From the NCBI RefSeq assembly GCF_001579805.1, contig NZ_CP014546.1, forward strand, positions 4,402,001 through 4,466,000: DNA of 64,000 nucleotides, given 5' to 3'. Positions 1-8,237 of this stretch are shown here, one piece after another. Below the pieces are notes generated by a model. That model made no database searches. It had not been told where the DNA came from and was given only the letters and a program-made list of their open reading frames with translations. Made by a program: the position numbers and the translations under genes. This DNA is from Pseudomonas azotoformans. GTDB taxonomy: Bacteria; Pseudomonadota; Gammaproteobacteria; Pseudomonadales; Pseudomonadaceae. Each line of letters begins with the position of its first letter. Within the stretch, counting starts at the first letter, position 1.

Positions 1-892
1 TTTGCAACAGGCTGCCCAGCAATTTTGTGAGGACGCCGGCGGTTTGTTGCACCAGGCTTTCCCAATGTTGCAGGTCTTCAGCGTGGCGGGTGTCGCTGAA
101 GTCGTGGGTGATATGGCGTGGGTTGGAGAAGGTGCGCGTCTGTGCGGTCGGCCAATCCTGCTTGAGATAGTACTGCAACAACACGTCACTCAGCGCAGTG
201 GAATTGATCCAGCGCGGAGACTGCTCGGGGTGTTCTGCGTCGGCGGCGATAAAACTGTTGACCCGCGTGTCCCGTTGATCGAGGCCTGGGAAATAGGAAC
301 GCGCCATGATGGCAAGCAGGGTATCGAGCAGCCAGGCCAGGCTGGGCGTTTTACGCAACTCTGCAAGCACGGCTTGCAGGTTGAGCTTCTGGCTGGCCTC
401 GATAGTGTTCTCCTGGTCTTCGAATACCGCGCCGGGTATGAATGCAGTGCCCAGCGTAAAGGCAGTGCCGGGGGCAAAGTCTTTGCGTTGTTTTATGGAT
501 AAAAAATGAATTAAATCAACGCGATGGTCTTCGCTATTCAAGCGGTTTATTAGCTCGTCAATGACGGCCTCGCGATCATCGAACACTTCGATTCCGCCAT
601 AAGGCGTGTAGAGCAACGCCTTGCTTTCATCAGGGCTGGAGCTCATCAGGAAAGTGCCGGCCAACGGGATGGAGACTTTGGGTGTGAGCTTGAGGATGAA
701 TTTCTCCACCGCCATCGGGTGGTCGCGCAAGGCTTCGTCCTGGCGAGCTTGATCGGTGGCGTAGTACAGCGTGTTGAGCCAGTCCAGGTCCTTCAGTGTC
801 AGGCCGAGCGCTCGCTCGCGTTCAGTCGGTTGTTTTCTGCGCGCCGGTCGGTGGAACTCCGGGAAAAAATACGGTGGGTTTACGTGGGTCAT
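1..892 (-). CDS. N-terminal part of a large protein, possibly a dermonecrotic-toxin/DUF6543-like protein (partial)
   Basis: An open frame of 297 codons runs from an ATG at 892 leftward off the window edge without a stop. It starts MTHVNPPYFFPEF and is preceded by a clear GGAG ribosome site (about 8 bases upstream), so the start is well supported. The in-window part has no signal peptide or obvious membrane segment and reads as a soluble, charged sequence with phrases such as LLYTPYGGIEVFDDR. This style is typical of the N-terminal portions of very large Pseudomonas proteins annotated as dermonecrotic-toxin or DUF6543 proteins, but I recognise no catalytic motif here. It is transcribed divergently from dpkA. 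That it codes is fairly certain; the family is a low-confidence suggestion, because the C-terminal part that would settle it is outside the window. Confidence 0.6.
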   Translation of the reverse strand, partial: MTHVNPPYFFPEFHRPARRKQPTERERALGLTLKDLDWLNTLYYATDQARQDEALRDHPMAVEKFILKLTPKVSIPLAGTFLMSSSPDESKALLYTPYGGIEVFDDREAVIDELINRLNSEDHRVDLIHFLSIKQRKDFAPGTAFTLGTAFIPGAVFEDQENTIEASQKLNLQAVLAELRKTPSLAWLLDTLLAIMARSYFPGLDQRDTRVNSFIAADAEHPEQSPRWINSTALSDVLLQYYLKQDWPTAQTRTFSNPRHITHDFSDTRHAEDLQHWESLVQQTAGVLTKLLGSLLQ

Positions 893-1086
893 CCATTGCT
901 CTCCTTCAAGGCCGCTGTAGTGAGGGCAGGGTAGGCGGGACGACGGCGCAGTCGGCGGTAGATAACTGCGGCAAAAACGACCTGACCGGCACGCGACGAT
1001 TGACAGCAGGCGCGGGGCGCGTTGTTTAATCACAGGCTTGAGTTACCCGTCTTGTTGCCCCTTCCAATCATAATTCGGAGCTTCAG

Positions 1087-2124
1087 ATGTCTACGCCGTC
1101 CAAGGTCGTTGAAGGTTCCAGTGTCTCCCTAGGCTTCAGTGCGCTGGTGGCGTTGCTGCAGCAGGTGTTCGAACGCCATGGCACTTCACCTGAAGTGGCC
1201 GCGATCCTCGCCAGCAACTGCGCCAGCGCCGAGCGCGATGGCGCCCACAGCCATGGCATTTTTCGTATTCCTGGTTATATCAGCACCCTGGCCAGTGGCT
1301 GGGTGAATGGCCGCGCGGTGCCTCAGGTCACGGATGTGGCGAGTGGGTTTGTGCGGGTGGATGCCGGCAACGGCTTCGCCCAGCCGGCCCTGGAGGCTGC
1401 CAGGCCTTTACTGGTGGAAAAAGCCCGCAGTGCCGGAATTGCCTTGCTGGCCATTCACAATTCCCATCACTTTGCGGCCCTGTGGCCGGATGTCGAACCC
1501 TTTGCCGAACAAGGCTTGGTGGCCCTGAGCGTGGTCAACAGCATGACCTGCGTGGTGCCCCACGGTGCCGACCGCCCGCTGTTCGGCACCAACCCCATTG
1601 CCTTCGCCGCGCCGCGCGCCGATGGCTTGCCGATTGTGTTCGACCTAGCCACCAGTGCCATCGCCCATGGCGATGTGCAGATTGCCGCGCGCAAAGGCGA
1701 GCGTTTGCCGCCGGGCATGGGTGTCGACGGGCTGGGCCAGCCGACCCAGGACCCCAAGGCCATCCTTGAAGGCGGCGCGTTGTTACCGTTTGGCGGGCAC
1801 AAGGGCTCCGCTCTGTCCATGATGGTCGAACTGCTGGCCGCGGCGTTGACCGGTGGCAACTTCTCGTTTGAGTTCAACTGGTCCGATCACCCTGGCGCAC
1901 GCACGCCGTGGACCGGCCAACTGTTGATCGTGATCGACCCCAGCAAGACCGCCGGGCAAAGCTTTGCCGAGCGCAGCCAGGAACTGGTGCGACAGATGCA
2001 TGCGGCGGGGCTGCGGCGCTTGCCGGGGGATCGGCGGCACCGTACGCGGGCTAAGTCAGAGCAGGAAGGGATCTTGATGGACGCGCAGGAGTTGCAAAAC
2101 CTGCGCGCCTTGGCGGCGGGCTGA
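1087..2124 (+). CDS. dpkA: Delta1-piperideine-2-carboxylate / delta1-pyrroline-2-carboxylate reductase
   Basis: This 345-residue protein belongs to the Ldh_2 (malate/L-lactate/ureidoglycolate dehydrogenase) superfamily. These NAD(P)H enzymes do not use a Rossmann fold. DpkA reduces cyclic imino acids to L-pipecolate or L-proline in D-lysine and hydroxyproline/D-proline catabolism, in the cytoplasm. The family's hallmark segments are visible: ERDGAHSHGIFR near residue 50, the HNSHHFAALWPDVEPFAEQG stretch near 125, FGTNPIAFAAP near 165 and the LPFGGHKGSALSMMVEL block near 235. These match my recollection of P. putida DpkA almost word for word, and the length is typical. The ATG at 1087 follows CGGAGC. 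The gene stands alone between divergent and convergent neighbours, with a hairpin just after the stop. Confidence is high for the family and good for the substrate. Confidence 0.88.
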   Translation: MSTPSKVVEGSSVSLGFSALVALLQQVFERHGTSPEVAAILASNCASAERDGAHSHGIFRIPGYISTLASGWVNGRAVPQVTDVASGFVRVDAGNGFAQPALEAARPLLVEKARSAGIALLAIHNSHHFAALWPDVEPFAEQGLVALSVVNSMTCVVPHGADRPLFGTNPIAFAAPRADGLPIVFDLATSAIAHGDVQIAARKGERLPPGMGVDGLGQPTQDPKAILEGGALLPFGGHKGSALSMMVELLAAALTGGNFSFEFNWSDHPGARTPWTGQLLIVIDPSKTAGQSFAERSQELVRQMHAAGLRRLPGDRRHRTRAKSEQEGILMDAQELQNLRALAAG

Positions 2125-2127
2125 AAA

Positions 2128-2150
2128 GGGCTGCGCCAGTGGCGCAGCCC
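2128..2150. terminator. Bidirectional hairpin terminator between dpkA and the DUF883 gene
   Basis: A perfect inverted repeat, GGGCTGCGCC-AGT-GGCGCAGCCC, lies in the 33 bases between two convergent genes. Read on the minus strand it is followed by TTTTC, which suits termination of the DUF883 gene. On the plus strand the tail is only TGTTGA, so it is weaker for dpkA. Confidence 0.75.
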
Positions 2151-2157
2151 TGTTGAC

Positions 2158-2478
2158 TCAGTTACGACGGCCCAACAGCAGGCCGACCACCAGGCCAAAG
2201 CCTGCGGAGATGGCAACGGTCTGCCACGGGTGACCACCGATGTAGGTTTCGGTGGCATCCACCACCGGTTTGCTGCGCTCGCGCACGTTGGACACCGAGT
2301 CCAGGGCCTGTTTGAGCTTGATGGCGACCTGTTCGCGCAGGGTCTCGCCTTCTTCGCCTACCAGGGATGCGCTGCTTTTGAGCAGTTTGTCCGACTCTTC
2401 GATCAACGCCGTCAGTTCACTGAAGGCTTGATCCTTGATTTGATCTTCGACGGCTTGGGCGGCAGATTTGCGGGCCAT
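2158..2478 (-). CDS. DUF883 (ElaB/YqjD/YgaM) family membrane-anchored protein
   Basis: A 106-residue protein starting MARKSAAQAVEDQ. The start at 2478 follows a strong AAGGAGT site; an upstream in-frame extension to 2574 has no such site and reads as non-coding. Residues 1-80 are charged and helical, and the C-terminus (about 85-106) holds the family's signature HPWQTVAISAGFGLVVGLLLGRR, a glycine-rich transmembrane segment ending in arginines. Members of this family in E. coli (YqjD, ElaB) are inner-membrane, C-tail-anchored proteins that associate with ribosomes in stationary phase; that function is transferred from the family. It ends just before the shared hairpin terminator with dpkA. Confidence 0.87.
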   Translation of the reverse strand: MARKSAAQAVEDQIKDQAFSELTALIEESDKLLKSSASLVGEEGETLREQVAIKLKQALDSVSNVRERSKPVVDATETYIGGHPWQTVAISAGFGLVVGLLLGRRN

Positions 2479-2641
2479 TGTGTGACTCCTTGCAGGTGAA
2501 TGTGACAGTGAACAATGGAGTGTCGGGCGACGGCAAAAGTTGCAGTTTTTTTGCCGTTGCCCGGTCTTGAGCAAAATCCGAATCAGGAAATTTCGACCTA
2601 CAGTGTAAGATGTCGCCTATTTGTGCAGCAGGTAAATCAAC

Positions 2642-2896
2642 ATGAGCTTCAATCTCGCCAACAAGACCCTCGCCGAACGCGCCGAGCTGGAAGATGAAAA
2701 GTCCCGGCTCTACGACCTGTGGCAAACCAACCTGGGCAAGGCCAAGGGCGAGGCGGCACGTCTGTTCGGTGAACGCGCCAAGCGCAAAGGCAAGTGGGCC
2801 GAGTGGGTGCGTGCGGAGCTGGACGGCATGTCGCCGCCGGAGTTTTCCAACATGGTGCGCAGCGAAGTCAACAAGTTGATGGCGGCCGCTAAGTAA
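2642..2896 (+). CDS. Small conserved-looking hypothetical protein
   Basis: An 84-residue, strongly charged, probably helical protein (starts MSFNLANKTLAERAELEDEK) with no signal peptide or membrane segment. I do not recognise a named domain. Its reading frame has the third-position GC bias of its neighbours, it begins with a plain ATG after a weak AGGT site, and its last 8 bases overlap the end of the convergent LysR gene, a compact arrangement typical of real Pseudomonas genes. Function unknown. Confidence 0.65.
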   Translation: MSFNLANKTLAERAELEDEKSRLYDLWQTNLGKAKGEAARLFGERAKRKGKWAEWVRAELDGMSPPEFSNMVRSEVNKLMAAAK

Positions 2897-3782
2897 AGCT
2901 CGCGACAATCGCTTCACGCACTTTCAGCAGCAGCGGATCAAGCTGTGCCTGGGTGCGCCAGCCCAACTCCACCGGGTAACGCGGCAGGGCCAGTGGGCAA
3001 GCCAGTACCCGCAAGCCGGTCATCGCGCCGATGGCCTCGGCGGCGTGACCGGGAATGGTCGCCACCGCCTGGCTGCCCTTGAGCAGAAAAGGCAGCGCAG
3101 CAAAGTGGCTGGTGGACGCACACACCTGGCGGCTCAGCCCTTGCGCCGCCAAACCCTCGTCAGTGATCCCGATAAACCCGCCGGACGACACCAGCACATG
3201 CTCGCGTGCGACGAACTCGTCCAGGCTGATGCTGGCCTGGTCCGAATCCATGAGGCAACGGTAGTCGCCTTCTCCCAGCACGTGGCGGCTCAGTCTGCCG
3301 TGGGCAAAACCACCGGCGGTGATCGCCAGGTCCAGGGTGCGGTCGAGCAGGGCGCCTGCGACGATCTGGCTGTGGGTCTGACGGAAGATCACCCGCAGCT
3401 TCGGTGCCCGTCGTGCAATTTCTTCGATGAGACGGCGCCCGTAGGCAATCTCGAAATCATCCGACAGCCCCAGCACTACGGAGCGCCCCTGATAGTGCTG
3501 ATTGTTCGGGTCGACCATGGCCAGGCTCTGCCGACAGCGATCCAGTGCCTCACTGATCAGCGGTTTCAATTGGTTGGCCCGCAAGGTCGGCGCCAGTCCA
3601 CGCCCGGTGCGCACGAACAATTGATCGCCATACACCTCGCGCAAGCGCCGCAAGCCTGCGCTGATGGCCGATTGCGTCACGCCCAGGCGCAAGGCCGCGC
3701 GGCTGGCGCTGGACTCGTCATGCAGGGCCTCGAAGGTTTTGAGCAGGTTGAGATCGACCTGGGCGATATTGATATGGCTCAT
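2889..3782 (-). CDS. LysR-family transcriptional regulator
   Basis: About 297 residues with the classic layout. There is an N-terminal winged helix-turn-helix (DLNLLKTFEALHDESSASRAA, then LGVTQSAISAGLRRLREVYG at about residues 30-50) followed by a periplasmic-binding-protein-like effector domain. The frame can also be opened at a GTG at 3794, four codons upstream, but neither start has a strong ribosome site. I chose the ATG (MSHINIAQVDLN) because LysR proteins usually begin a few residues before DLN. No divergently oriented target gene survives upstream; instead the AT-rich left end of the Tn7-like element begins within about 60 bases of its start, so an original divergent partner may have been displaced. 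Target unknown. Confidence 0.85.
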   Translation of the reverse strand: MSHINIAQVDLNLLKTFEALHDESSASRAALRLGVTQSAISAGLRRLREVYGDQLFVRTGRGLAPTLRANQLKPLISEALDRCRQSLAMVDPNNQHYQGRSVVLGLSDDFEIAYGRRLIEEIARRAPKLRVIFRQTHSQIVAGALLDRTLDLAITAGGFAHGRLSRHVLGEGDYRCLMDSDQASISLDEFVAREHVLVSSGGFIGITDEGLAAQGLSRQVCASTSHFAALPFLLKGSQAVATIPGHAAEAIGAMTGLRVLACPLALPRYPVELGWRTQAQLDPLLLKVREAIVASFT

Positions 3783-3844
3783 ATCATTCAGCACTGAAGT
3801 GGGCTTTATTCACGTGCACCGACAGAATTAATGGACTGCACCTC

Positions 3845-4137
3845 CTGGACTTTCTGAGAAAAACTAAGAGTTAAGGATATAGATAAGAAGTTTTTATTTG
3901 TTTTTGCCTTAAAGTATCAGGTTTTTATGTTTTTTGAGTCTATGAAAGTCCGTAAGGGGTTGTGGTGAGCGACAGAGTTTCTGGACTTTTAGTCAAGTTG
4001 ATAGAATTGTTGGACTTTGCGTAGTTCTTCAAGAGTGGCCGCTAAATTCCCCGAAAAAATCCAAGTCTGTGTCGTTTTTAGGACGTAAATTCTGGACTTT
4101 AAGACGTTAGAGCGGAATACATGAACTTTTAGTCGTC
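3845..4137 (+). repeat. Array of TGGACTTT-type repeats at the transposon left end
   Basis: Five direct copies of a related motif occur: CTGGACTTTCTGAG (3845), CTGGACTTTTAGTCAAGTT (3981), TTGGACTTTGCGTAGTT (4010), CTGGACTTTAAGACGTT (4092) and ATGAACTTTTAGTCGTC (4121), plus an inverted GAAAGTCC near 3944. Spacing is irregular (29-136 bases). Multiple asymmetrically spaced copies of a roughly 20-bp site are what TnsB-family transposases bind at their left ends. The stretch 4141-4402 holds no gene and probably carries the operon promoter. Confidence 0.65.
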
Positions 4138-4402
4138 CAATATGAACCGCATGTAGTCAGTGTCAGTCGCTCAAATTATTGATTCTGATATTGTTTTCAG
4201 TTAATAGGGGGCGCACTTAATCGTCTGATAGTTTTTGATCATAGGTATGCGTTGGTTCTTATGGAATAATCTATTATCAATATCGTAGCGTTATAGGTAA
4301 CGTGATTGCCACTACATAAGGGTGTTCCCAGAATATCTAAGAGGAAACAGCACTCCTTATTTTCTGAAGAATTCGACATTGAATTCGCAATGGAGATAAG
4401 GT

Positions 4403-4708
4403 GTGCCTGTTGCTTTTATTTTTGGTCATCTGGGTCATTCATGTAGACATTTCCCCGCCGGAGGCCACGCTGCTTCCGCTGTCTCTTGCGTACTTTCGGG
4501 TTCAAAACCGCCGTTCCTCATCATGTCTTTCACTTGTTGGCAAAGGCGTGATGGCTCGTGGCTGTGTGCCTACCGGACCAGACGACCTTGGTTCGCTGCG
4601 CTGTGGCCAGTTAGGGCGTACATCATCGAATTGATCTATGACCCTCCGTTAGCAGCAAGTGTGAATCAACTGCGCTCATTGATTTCTCGTCAAATGACCT
4701 CGGCTTAA
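4403..4708 (+). CDS. Possible small leading ORF of the Tn7-like operon
   Basis: A 101-codon frame opened by GTG at 4403, 7 bases after GGAG, and ending 9 bases before the tnsA-like start. The product has several hydrophobic and tryptophan/arginine-rich stretches and no domain I know. A second frame (GTG 4401, 77 codons) overlaps it, so coding is not assured. The position, the ribosome site and the tight junction to tnsA favour translation; the sequence itself does not look strongly protein-like. Confidence 0.3.
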   Translation: MPVAFIFGHLGHSCRHFPAGGHAASAVSCVLSGSKPPFLIMSFTCWQRRDGSWLCAYRTRRPWFAALWPVRAYIIELIYDPPLAASVNQLRSLISRQMTSA

Positions 4709-4717
4709 GGTGGTTTT

Positions 4718-5374
4718 ATGCGCGACGAACAACTGGATTTTCTTGATGTGGCCGAAGCTAGGCGCGAACCTCGCCCGAAGGGTGCTCACCTGTTCCGGGT
4801 GTTTAGTATGAAAAATCATTGTGCCTTAGAGATGCACTATAGAACGCAGCTGATCGAGTGGGCGCGTTTTGAATTTGATTCCCAGCTGGTAAGTTTCGTG
4901 CCCTTGAACAAGCAGTTCAAGACTGACGAGGGAAGTCTGCGGATATCATTCAAGCTCGAATATCTGAATGAGGACGTGCTGGCTTACGTGGCCGGACAAG
5001 GGAATGAACCCGTCGAGGAGGCCTTCGAGGAAGCCTGCGCAGTCATAGGGATCAAAACCAGGCGAATGGGACAGGACGCCGTAAGTGTGTCGCGTATTGA
5101 AGTTTGGAATCGCCTCAAAATTTTAGCATTTATTACCCGCTGGCGGCACGAAATCACAGCCGATAGCGTCAAGAGATTTCTTTTTGATCTGAGTTGTGAG
5201 TCGCAGTGTTTGCTCAGCGATTTTGATCAGATTGTAGGTTTCAGTGACGGGAAGGGCATGGCATTTGGATTGGAGATGGTTCGTGCAGGGCGCTTTTATT
5301 TGCCTTCGTTGTGTGAAAAAGCGCTCTCTCACAATTCTGTAATCATCTGCGCCGCCAGTGGTGATATGAAATGA
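4718..5374 (+). CDS. tnsA: TnsA-like protein lacking visible nuclease motif
   Basis: A 218-residue protein in the TnsA position of the operon; its stop overlaps the tnsB start (ATGA). The ATG follows AAGGTGG. In Tn7, TnsA is a restriction-endonuclease-fold protein that cuts the 5' transposon ends, using an E...D...QxK triad, and pairs with TnsB. Residues 25-65 here fit the TnsA N-terminal pattern (FRVFSMKNH..., WARFEFDSQLVSF), but where the family has a PDF motif this protein has ISFKLEYL, and where it has E-V-K it has AYVAGQ. The C-terminal half has a helical region comparable with the TnsC-interacting TnsA C-domain. I infer a catalytically inactive, structural TnsA. The identification rests on pattern and context, not on a search. 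Confidence 0.6.
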   Translation: MRDEQLDFLDVAEARREPRPKGAHLFRVFSMKNHCALEMHYRTQLIEWARFEFDSQLVSFVPLNKQFKTDEGSLRISFKLEYLNEDVLAYVAGQGNEPVEEAFEEACAVIGIKTRRMGQDAVSVSRIEVWNRLKILAFITRWRHEITADSVKRFLFDLSCESQCLLSDFDQIVGFSDGKGMAFGLEMVRAGRFYLPSLCEKALSHNSVIICAASGDMK

Positions 5375-7254
5375 GTGAAGGCAAAAAACGTTTTTCAAGA
5401 GCGCAGCTGTTACAGCAAGGGGTAGATTTCCAGGCGTGGGAGGTTCCGGACCTGCGCGTTTATCCCGATGACCTGCGGGACAAGATTCAAAATCGATTGT
5501 TGGCTTTGCAGGCGTTTTTCTGTCATCAGGCGAGCCACAAAGAAATTTCAAATCGCTACGGTGTGGCGAAGTCATCTCTGTATTCGATGATTAAAAAGGC
5601 AGTGGAATTTGATGAGGAAGGAAATTACATAGGGTACAGAGCGGCAATCATTCAGCTACGCACTGAGGCGAATGAGCGTCGGATGGGCATAGTTGTTGAA
5701 ACCGATAGTCAGCATCCAGCAGGTGACACGGGTGTGTTCTCTCAGTTACTCAAACGTTACCCTGAACTTGATAAACTAATTAATCGGTATGCCGGGCTTT
5801 ATAAGACTCGTAATGAGGGTGGGACCTCTCGGCTAGTGGATTGTTATCGGGGGTTTATCAACAAGTGTGAAGAACTCGGGATTGTCGCTCCGGAGTACCC
5901 ATTTACCCGGGCTGATCAAGCTGAACGGAGTTTTTCGAGGCACTTACTAAGGAGAGTTACCCAGAAGGAGGCAGAAAAGCGCGCTCGTGAACGCAGCACC
6001 GAAGACCTTGCCACTCTGCCACCGACCGAGCCGTTCCAGGAAGTTGAGCTGGATGGCCACAATATAGATTGTCGTGTAACCGTGGAAGAGGTTGATACGT
6101 TTGGGCTGGTGTGCAGGACAGAAATACAGACCCTGTGGATCATTTTAGTGATCGATGCATTCACTCGGTGCGTGTTGGGCTATAGCTTGGCGTTTGGCAA
6201 GAACTATGATCAAACCGATATTTTGACGGCAATTTACAATTCGCTGGCGCCTCACCGCAGACCTGTGCCAGTGATCGCTGGGCTTTCCTACAAGTCAAAA
6301 GGCGGGTTCCCTAACGAACGAGTTTCCGAGTTGGCGTGGAGCACTGCGCTCATTTACAAGATGGACAACGCCATGGCCCATAAGGCTAAGGATGTCGAAC
6401 ATAAATTGCGCAATGTAGTGGGTTGTATCGATGATTTTGGGCCCCCGCACACTCCCAATGAGCGGTCTATAGTTGAACGCTTTTTTGGTTATCTTGTTGA
6501 TAATTTTTCTCATCGGATAGTGGGTACCACCGGTTCTTCTACCCAGGACGAGATTAGAGAGCGTCTGAAGCCTCGAGGAGGCGACCTGTCTCTCCTGTTA
6601 ACGGTGGAAGAAATGCATCATGCATTGGATGTGGTGATTTCGGACTATAACGGTCGCCCCCATTCTGGCATCGCACCGCACAGTCCCCTGGATTTGTTTA
6701 TCCGGATGACGCAGGAGAAAGGGATCATTTACCCGAAGGTTCGTACTGAAAATCGTATGCTGCGTAAGTTTGTTTCGCGTACGTCAATGGCTCGAGTTTG
6801 CAGGGATGGGCCATATAGTGCATATATCAATTTCAAAGGGGTCAGATACCGAAATTTACCTGCGCTCAGTCACGTGGTGGGCGAAGATGTGATGGTTGAG
6901 TGGGACCCCATGAATATCTCATATTTGCGCGTATACAACTTGAAGGGGGGATACTTGGGAGATATTTCTCCTCCAGCTCTCTGGGCACTGCCTCACAGCG
7001 AGAAGTTGCGTTTGAGGATTCAGAGGGCACTTAAAGTGGGAAGAGTAGCGTATCAAGAAGGAGACTCAATTACCGATTTGTTGCGGCGGCTACAGTCATC
7101 AGAGCGCATCAAGGAACGTGAGGCGGCAACCTACAATCTTAAACATGTAGGTACCGCTACGCTTCCCGCTAAAACTGAGAATACACCCAGGCCGGTTGTT
7201 AAACCCACTGAACGCCTGACGCAAGGTTTTATTCTGAGGGGGAGTAAGAAATGA
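5371..7254 (+). CDS. tnsB: TnsB-like DDE transposase
   Basis: A 627-residue transposase of the TnsB/TniA/MuA group, which binds the end repeats and performs strand transfer. An N-terminal helix-turn-helix region is visible (HKEISNRYGVAKSSLYSMIK, residues 56-75). The catalytic RNase H-like domain follows, with D228 in ELDGHNID, D332 in YKMDNAMAH and E369 in NERSIVERFFGYL. The 36 residues between the last two match the D-D(35)-E type. The Mu-transposase C-terminal barrel follows (about 460-540), then a charged tail that may contact TnsC. Length is right for the family. The start at 5371 overlaps the tnsA stop, and its own stop overlaps tnsC, indicating translational coupling. Confidence 0.93.
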   Translation: MSEGKKRFSRAQLLQQGVDFQAWEVPDLRVYPDDLRDKIQNRLLALQAFFCHQASHKEISNRYGVAKSSLYSMIKKAVEFDEEGNYIGYRAAIIQLRTEANERRMGIVVETDSQHPAGDTGVFSQLLKRYPELDKLINRYAGLYKTRNEGGTSRLVDCYRGFINKCEELGIVAPEYPFTRADQAERSFSRHLLRRVTQKEAEKRARERSTEDLATLPPTEPFQEVELDGHNIDCRVTVEEVDTFGLVCRTEIQTLWIILVIDAFTRCVLGYSLAFGKNYDQTDILTAIYNSLAPHRRPVPVIAGLSYKSKGGFPNERVSELAWSTALIYKMDNAMAHKAKDVEHKLRNVVGCIDDFGPPHTPNERSIVERFFGYLVDNFSHRIVGTTGSSTQDEIRERLKPRGGDLSLLLTVEEMHHALDVVISDYNGRPHSGIAPHSPLDLFIRMTQEKGIIYPKVRTENRMLRKFVSRTSMARVCRDGPYSAYINFKGVRYRNLPALSHVVGEDVMVEWDPMNISYLRVYNLKGGYLGDISPPALWALPHSEKLRLRIQRALKVGRVAYQEGDSITDLLRRLQSSERIKEREAATYNLKHVGTATLPAKTENTPRPVVKPTERLTQGFILRGSKK

Positions 7255-8237
7255 CAGATCGTAATTCCTCTCTAATACGACCCAAAGCGATAGAAGAGCA
7301 TTCGCTGTGTTCTCAGGATTATCTGATTCCGACAGATGCCATTTCGCTGGCGTGGGAGCAGCTTAATAAAGCGTTGCGCAGGCGGACAGGCGGGCTGATT
7401 GTGTGGGGGCAATGGCGTATCGGAAAATCCTCAGCGATAAAATACTTACAGAAGGTCGCAGAATCCCAATACCCAGGTCTGCGCTCTGCGATTCTGGATG
7501 GCGAAACAAAGTTGTACATTTCGGAGCGCGATTTTTTTGCGGATCTGTGCAAGGAGCTCAAAATTTCCACTAGCGGAAGTTCGGGGGAGTGCAAAAGGCG
7601 TGCAGTCGACACTATGATTAAAAAGGGAGGGATGAACGCGAAGCGTTTGTTTTTGCTTTTCATTGATGAGCCACATAAGTGGACTGATTTGCAGATCAAC
7701 TGGGTATGTGAGGTGTACGATAAGCTTGAGCGGGTGAACGTACGCTTGATTACCGTAATGGTTGGGCAGCGAACCTTGATGAGGGCCAGGGATGCCTACA
7801 TCGAACGCGGTAACGGCGTGGTAATTGATCGGCTGATGCGGCAGGTGATCGAATTCTCCGGCGTCAGGGACGTTGAAGAATTGAAGGTCGTATTAGGGGG
7901 CTATGACACCATTACGGAAGCTGATTCGGATTGGCCATTTACCCGGTTCTTCTTTCCCGTAGCATACGCTTCAGGCTTTCGTCTTAGGGAGTCGGCCGGA
8001 GTGATCTGGGACGCGTTCATGCAAGCCATTGCAGATCATGGTGAGGTCACGGAGTGCCCCATCCCGATGAAGCATCTCACGCTGCTGGTTGAAGCTATCT
8101 TTGAAGACTACCATGGTAACGATGCCACGGACTTCATTATTCATAAGGCATTTGCCAAAGAATTGATTGAGGAGGTTAGCTTTTCCCTTTATTTGGACAC
8201 GTTGGCTGGCCGCTCAAGAGAGGCCGGTGATGATTGA
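7251..8237 (+). CDS. tniB: TnsC/TniB-type AAA+ ATPase
   Basis: A 328-residue AAA+ regulator that in Tn7-family elements bridges the target-site protein (TniQ/TnsD) and the transposase, and imposes target immunity. Walker A is visible as GQWRIGKSS at about residues 53-61 and Walker B as LLFIDEP at about 135-141. A lysine-rich insert precedes Walker B. The ATG lies in the tnsB stop codon after a GGGGGAG site, and the gene's end overlaps tniQ by 8 bases. Both nucleotide motifs look intact, so the ATPase is probably functional. Confidence 0.9.
   Translation: MTDRNSSLIRPKAIEEHSLCSQDYLIPTDAISLAWEQLNKALRRRTGGLIVWGQWRIGKSSAIKYLQKVAESQYPGLRSAILDGETKLYISERDFFADLCKELKISTSGSSGECKRRAVDTMIKKGGMNAKRLFLLFIDEPHKWTDLQINWVCEVYDKLERVNVRLITVMVGQRTLMRARDAYIERGNGVVIDRLMRQVIEFSGVRDVEELKVVLGGYDTITEADSDWPFTRFFFPVAYASGFRLRESAGVIWDAFMQAIADHGEVTECPIPMKHLTLLVEAIFEDYHGNDATDFIIHKAFAKELIEEVSFSLYLDTLAGRSREAGDD

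Noticed and set aside
2..502. 166-codon plus-strand frame at the window edge
   Set aside because: The minus strand carries an uninterrupted frame from 892 with a good ribosome site; the plus-strand frame is its shadow.
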